8,868 bases of DNA from JBCBTJ01 sp964597685 (GTDB lineage Bacteria; Pseudomonadota; Alphaproteobacteria; Caulobacterales; Hyphomonadaceae), in contig CAZQZC010000109.1 of the NCBI GenBank assembly GCA_964597685.1, forward strand, positions 1 to 8,868. Direction: 5' to 3'. Position numbers and translations under genes: made by a program. Under the pieces are notes generated by a model, which saw only the letters and a list, made by a program, of their open reading frames with translations, did not search any database and was not told where the DNA came from. Positions 5,820-8,868 of the stretch are shown in pieces; positions within the stretch are counted from its first letter, which is position 1, and each line of letters begins with the position of its first letter.

Positions 5820-7118
5820 CTAGGCGCCCTGGATCAAGACCGGCCTCACCGCGCCGTTGCGGAAGACGGCCAGGCGGGCGCGGCCGGCGTTTTCGCTGAC
5901 CAGGCGGTCGCAATGCTGGGGCGAGGAGACGAGCTCCTGGTTCACGCCGACAATGACGTCCCCGGGCGCGAGGCCGGCCAGGTCCGCCGGGGAGCCGGGG
6001 GCGACGCTGCGCACCCAGGCGCCGCGCACCGTGGCGGGGATCGGGTCGCTGAGGCGCGTGGGGCGAATCGCGGCGCCGAGCTGTTCCAGGCCCGCGACCA
6101 GGGGCGGCTTCAGCGGCTGGGGGATGACCGAAGTGGTGCGCCCGACGCCGCCGCGGACATAGCCGATTGAGACCGCTCGCCCCGATTGGGCGACGCCGAT
6201 GGCCACCCGCAACGCCTGCGGCGTGCGCACCGGACGGCCGTCGAAGGAGACGACGACGTCGCCGGCCTCCAGCCCCGCCGCCTCGGCCGCCGAGCCCGTG
6301 TCCACCCGCGCGATCAGCGCGCCGTCCCAGCGCTCATAGCCGGCCTTGCGCGACGCTTCGGGCGTCACATCGCCGATGGCGACGCCGATCGCGCCGCGGC
6401 GGACCTCGCCATAGGCCTCCAATTGCTCCGCGACCCGCAGGGCGATGGCCGACGGCGTGGAGAAGCCGATCCCGATATTGCCGCCGGACTTCGACAGGAT
6501 CGCGGTGTTGACCCCGACGAGCCGCCCCTGGCTGTCGAGCAGGGGGCCGCCGGAATTGCCGGAATTGATCGCCGCGTCGGTCTGGATGAAGTCCTGCAGG
6601 CCGCGCCCCGCGCCGCCGCGTCCGAGGCCGGAGACGATGCCGAAGGTCAGCGTCTGGTCCAGGCCAAGGGGGTAGCCCACGGCGAAGACGAGGTCCCCGA
6701 CGCGCAAGGCGTCGGAATCGGCCACGTCGATCTCAGACAGGCTGGCGGGGTCGACGCTTAGGAGCGCGAGGTCGGTCGGTTCGTCGGCGCCGACCAGATC
6801 GGCCTGCAGCCGCCGGCCGTCGCGCAATTCGACGGTAAACGAGGACCCGCCGCGCACGACATGGGCGTTGGTGATCACCAAGCCGCCGCCGGCGTCGATG
6901 ATCGCGCCGGACCCCGTCGCTTTCAGCGTTTGCCCGCCGGTCTCCGTCCGGGTGAAATTGGCGATACGGACGACCGAGGCGAGCGCCGGCTCAAGCTGGT
7001 CGGCGAAGCTCAACACGCCGCGCTCGGCGTCGGACGGGGCGTTCAGAAGCTGCCCGAACGCGGGCGCGCCCAAGGCCGGGGCCAGCATGATGGCGGCCAG
7101 AATACGCTTTACCTTCAT
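5820..7118 (-). CDS. HtrA/Deg-type periplasmic serine protease with two PDZ domains
   Basis: This is a secreted trypsin-like protease of the HtrA (DegP/DegQ/DegS) family, which degrades or guards misfolded envelope proteins. The 432-aa form starting at ATG 7118 is chosen because AAGGAG lies 8 bases upstream; a GTG at 7142 would add eight residues and lacks support. Seen: a signal peptide (MKVKR, then a hydrophobic run ending around APAFG before Gln23). The protease domain has the catalytic triad His86 in VITNAHVV, Asp116 in PTDLAL and Ser189 in NSGNSGGPL. PDZ1 spans roughly 235-320 and begins GAIGVAIGDV, with GSAAEAAGLEAGDVVVSFDG. A linker rich in Pro and Ile follows. PDZ2 spans about 345-432, with GSPADLAGLAPGDVIVGVN. 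The domain order matches DegP/DegQ, but the protein is shorter than E. coli DegP. No other protease partner is adjacent. Confidence 0.93.
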   Translation of the reverse strand: MKVKRILAAIMLAPALGAPAFGQLLNAPSDAERGVLSFADQLEPALASVVRIANFTRTETGGQTLKATGSGAIIDAGGGLVITNAHVVRGGSSFTVELRDGRRLQADLVGADEPTDLALLSVDPASLSEIDVADSDALRVGDLVFAVGYPLGLDQTLTFGIVSGLGRGGAGRGLQDFIQTDAAINSGNSGGPLLDSQGRLVGVNTAILSKSGGNIGIGFSTPSAIALRVAEQLEAYGEVRRGAIGVAIGDVTPEASRKAGYERWDGALIARVDTGSAAEAAGLEAGDVVVSFDGRPVRTPQALRVAIGVAQSGRAVSIGYVRGGVGRTTSVIPQPLKPPLVAGLEQLGAAIRPTRLSDPIPATVRGAWVRSVAPGSPADLAGLAPGDVIVGVNQELVSSPQHCDRLVSENAGRARLAVFRNGAVRPVLIQGA

Positions 7119-7265
7119 GGCGCGTCTCCTTTTTGAGGACACGAATGAGCTGAGAGCGGCGACGACGCAGCGCCATATGTCTCACGTCGAGTTTACATAC
7201 GCTCACATATCCGCGCCGCCGCCCATTCATTTTCGAGTCAGATGTGTCATGCGACGCCGACAATC
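7119..7265. promoter_or_regulatory. Divergent control region between protease and hydrolase genes
   Basis: These 147 bases separate two divergent starts and must hold the promoters of both if each is transcribed alone. An inverted pair ATATGT (7175-7180) and ACATAT (7205-7210), plus a further ACATA (7195-7199), clusters in a more AT-rich patch, and the short word CTCAC follows or precedes two of them. A TF site is possible. I see no convincing -35/-10 pair and no GGAAC-type ECF promoter. Confidence 0.35.
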
Positions 7266-8492
7266 ATGCGCTTTCTCATCAAACTGGCCGCGGGCTTTGT
7301 CTTTGTTATCGCGCTGTTGGTCGCGGCCGCTCGGATCGAGGATCGGATCGGGCTGAAGCCCCTGCCAGTTGAGACGCCTGTCACGCGCGGAGCGGACGAT
7401 CCTCGATACGCTGACGCGATCGCGGCGGCCAGCGCGCTGATCCGCGAGCATCGCGACGCGATCTCGAGCCCCGCCTATTCCGCGGCCGTGGCGGTGGACG
7501 GCGAGATCGTGTGGTCTGAAGCCGTCGGCTGGGCGGATATCGAGAACGAGGTCCCAGCGACGCCGGAGACACGCTTTCGCATCGGCTCCACGTCCAAGGC
7601 TGTCACGGCTTCGGCGACGGCTCGCCTGGCTGAGCGCGGCGTGGTCGATCTCGACGCGCCGATTTCGGACTACATGGCCGACCTGCCGGAGCATTGGCGG
7701 GCCCTGACCCTGCGCCAGCTCCATTCGCATACTGCGGGCCTTCCGGGCTATGAGGAGAACAACGACTATCCGGGGCTTTGGGATTCCTATTGGTCGCCGA
7801 CCCATTATGAGCGGGTCGCCGACGGCTTGAGCCAGGTGGACGGCGCAGCGCTGCTGTATGAGCCGGGGACGGATTTTCATTACTCGTCCTATGATGTGAA
7901 CATCGCCGGAGCCGTTGTGGCCGAAGCCGCCAACGCGCCATTCCTGGACCTGCTCAAGGCGGAGGTGTTCGATCCCACGGGCATGGAGCGCAGCTGGGGC
8001 GACGACGTTACGCGCGACATCCAGGGGCGCGCGCAATTCTATAAGCGCCGCGGCCGCCGGGTGGAGCCTTGGCGGCCCGTCGACCTCAGCGCGCGCTATC
8101 CGGGCGGCGGTCTGATTTCGACATCGTCCGACCTTGTCCGCCTTGGGATGGCTTGGCTTGGCGGGGCCTATCTCGACGATGGCACGGTCGACGCATTCTG
8201 GACCCCGCAGACGCTGTCCAGCGGCGAGGTGAACGAGCAATCCTACGCCCTTGGCTGGCGCAGCACGCGCGCCTTCTCCGACACCCATGGAGAGGAGATT
8301 TGGTACGTTCACCATGGCGGCGTCTCCAGGGGCGCGATGTCCTGGCTGGTGGTCTTTCCGGAGTGGGAGATGGCGATCGCGCTGAACGCCAATGCCCGGG
8401 CCGACACCTTCGGGGATTTCTCCGCGCCGAGCCGGCTGCTCGCCAAATACTTCCGCGATGCGCGCGACGCGTTGCGGGCGAAAGGACCCTAG
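7266..8492 (+). CDS. Membrane-anchored serine hydrolase, class C beta-lactamase/LACTB-like superfamily
   Basis: This is a serine hydrolase of the beta-lactamase/penicillin-binding fold (class C/AmpH/LACTB group), probably facing the periplasm and acting on peptidoglycan-type peptides or esters. It should not be assumed to be a resistance enzyme. The 408-aa form from ATG 7266 has a basic N-terminus and one hydrophobic segment (residues about 3-22) that fits a signal anchor; an ATG at 7242 would add eight residues. Neither start has a strong ribosome binding site. Seen: the nucleophile motif STSK (Ser108, Lys111) after FRIG, then LHSHTAGLPG (152-161), and YSS at 206-208 where the family has Tyr-x-Asn or a variant. 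PGGGLISTSSDLVRLG (279-294) and HHGG (His349 to Gly352), matching the HxG/KTG position, follow. It is divergent from the HtrA gene, and its stop overlaps the next gene's stop on the opposite strand. Confidence 0.88.
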   Translation: MRFLIKLAAGFVFVIALLVAAARIEDRIGLKPLPVETPVTRGADDPRYADAIAAASALIREHRDAISSPAYSAAVAVDGEIVWSEAVGWADIENEVPATPETRFRIGSTSKAVTASATARLAERGVVDLDAPISDYMADLPEHWRALTLRQLHSHTAGLPGYEENNDYPGLWDSYWSPTHYERVADGLSQVDGAALLYEPGTDFHYSSYDVNIAGAVVAEAANAPFLDLLKAEVFDPTGMERSWGDDVTRDIQGRAQFYKRRGRRVEPWRPVDLSARYPGGGLISTSSDLVRLGMAWLGGAYLDDGTVDAFWTPQTLSSGEVNEQSYALGWRSTRAFSDTHGEEIWYVHHGGVSRGAMSWLVVFPEWEMAIALNANARADTFGDFSAPSRLLAKYFRDARDALRAKGP

Positions 8493-8868
8493 GAGCCTCC
8501 GCCAAAGGTCGTGCCGTCGCCTTCTTCGTCGGTCAGCACGACGCCTGGATTATCCGGATCGCGCCTTTCATAGCCCATTTGGTCCGGCCCGCCGAAAAGG
8601 TCGAGCTGGTTCGGATCAACGGGCCGAGGACGCTTGCGCCGCTTGGATTTTGTCCGTCCGCCCCGGAAATAGAGGTCGTCCGTGTGGTCTTCGCGCGCGT
8701 CTGTTTTGGGTGAAGCCTTGGGTTGCGGTGTTTTTCGCGGCGCATCGACGAGCTTCCAATAGGTCACCGCCAGAACCGGGGCGCCATTGGCGTCTTCGTA
8801 TCTCTGGATGAACCCGTCGGCGACGTCCACCACGTGCACTTCGGCGCGGGGGATGCCCCGGAAGGCGC
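8489..8868 (-). CDS. Unknown protein, C-terminal part (runs off right edge)
   Basis: The frame is open from the right edge of the window to TAG at 8489-8491, so the 5' end is outside. A GTG at 8839 could start it, but the open frame upstream continues as AFRGIPRAEVHVVDVADGF, which reads as real protein, so the gene probably begins further right. The first part is compact and hydrophobic (VHVVDVADGFIQRYEDANG, then VLAVTYWKLVD). After that it is a low-complexity charged tail: Pro/Lys-rich segments, RTKSKRRKRPRP, a short DPNQLDLFGGPDQ motif, and a Gly-rich end. The LDLF segment resembles short linear peptides that bind the sliding clamp (QLxLF; here QLDLF is present), which is suggestive only. 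Its last bases overlap the stop of the converging hydrolase gene. Confidence 0.65.
   Translation of the reverse strand, partial: AFRGIPRAEVHVVDVADGFIQRYEDANGAPVLAVTYWKLVDAPRKTPQPKASPKTDAREDHTDDLYFRGGRTKSKRRKRPRPVDPNQLDLFGGPDQMGYERRDPDNPGVVLTDEEGDGTTFGGGS

Noticed and set aside
6186..6761. 191-aa plus-strand open frame opposite the HtrA gene
   Set aside because: The minus strand encodes the protease domain with an intact catalytic triad, so this frame is a shadow.
7227..8315. 362-aa minus-strand open frame opposite the hydrolase
   Set aside because: The plus strand carries STSK, HHGG and other family motifs; the opposite frame is a composition-driven shadow common in GC-rich genes.
7266..8492. 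Hydrolase as an antibiotic-resistance gene
   Set aside because: It has the beta-lactamase fold motifs, but the variant YSS motif and membrane anchor fit the broad housekeeping hydrolase group, and there is no mobile element nearby.

Overview
The window is high-GC DNA with compact genes. It carries a ruvC-ruvA-ruvB operon, the end of gyrB and a MipA/OmpV-type outer-membrane protein, which together suggest an alphaproteobacterial chromosome, possibly near Caulobacterales or Parvularculales. That placement rests on protein character and gene style only; no search was run. I see no rRNA, tRNA, CRISPR array, insertion sequence or phage gene.

Layout from left to right. (1) 1-288 is the 3' end of gyrB on the plus strand, followed by a hairpin terminator (315-340). 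(2) 361-558, minus strand, is a small orphan gene of 65 codons with a clear ribosome binding site. Its upstream region is unusually AT-rich and holds an imperfect inverted repeat and a promoter-like sequence. (3) 845-1681, plus strand, is a MipA/OmpV-family outer-membrane barrel. It converges almost end to end on (4) the minus-strand ruvC-ruvA-ruvB operon (3839 down to 1685), whose genes overlap by 4 bases at each junction. (5) 4011-4778, plus strand, is a lipoprotein of unknown function divergent from ruvC. It converges on (6) an Arg/Ala/Pro-rich protein of unknown function at 4794-5435, minus strand. (7) 5436-5819 has no convincing gene but holds a strong 9-bp stem-loop and an AT-rich tract. 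(8) 5820-7118, minus strand, is a periplasmic HtrA/Deg-type serine protease with two PDZ domains. It is divergent from (9) a membrane-anchored serine hydrolase of the class C beta-lactamase/LACTB superfamily (7266-8492, plus strand). (10) That gene's stop codon overlaps, on opposite strands, the stop of a gene of unknown function that enters from the right edge (8489-8868, minus strand).

In function the window mixes DNA topology and recombination (GyrB, RuvABC) with cell-envelope proteins (MipA/OmpV, a lipoprotein, HtrA, a beta-lactamase-fold hydrolase). Only ruvCAB is a clear operon; the other genes look like single transcription units in convergent or divergent pairs. I found no compelling new multi-gene system. 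The items most worth a second look are the orphan small gene with its AT-rich control region, the gene-free stretch 5436-5819, and the HtrA/hydrolase divergent promoter region.
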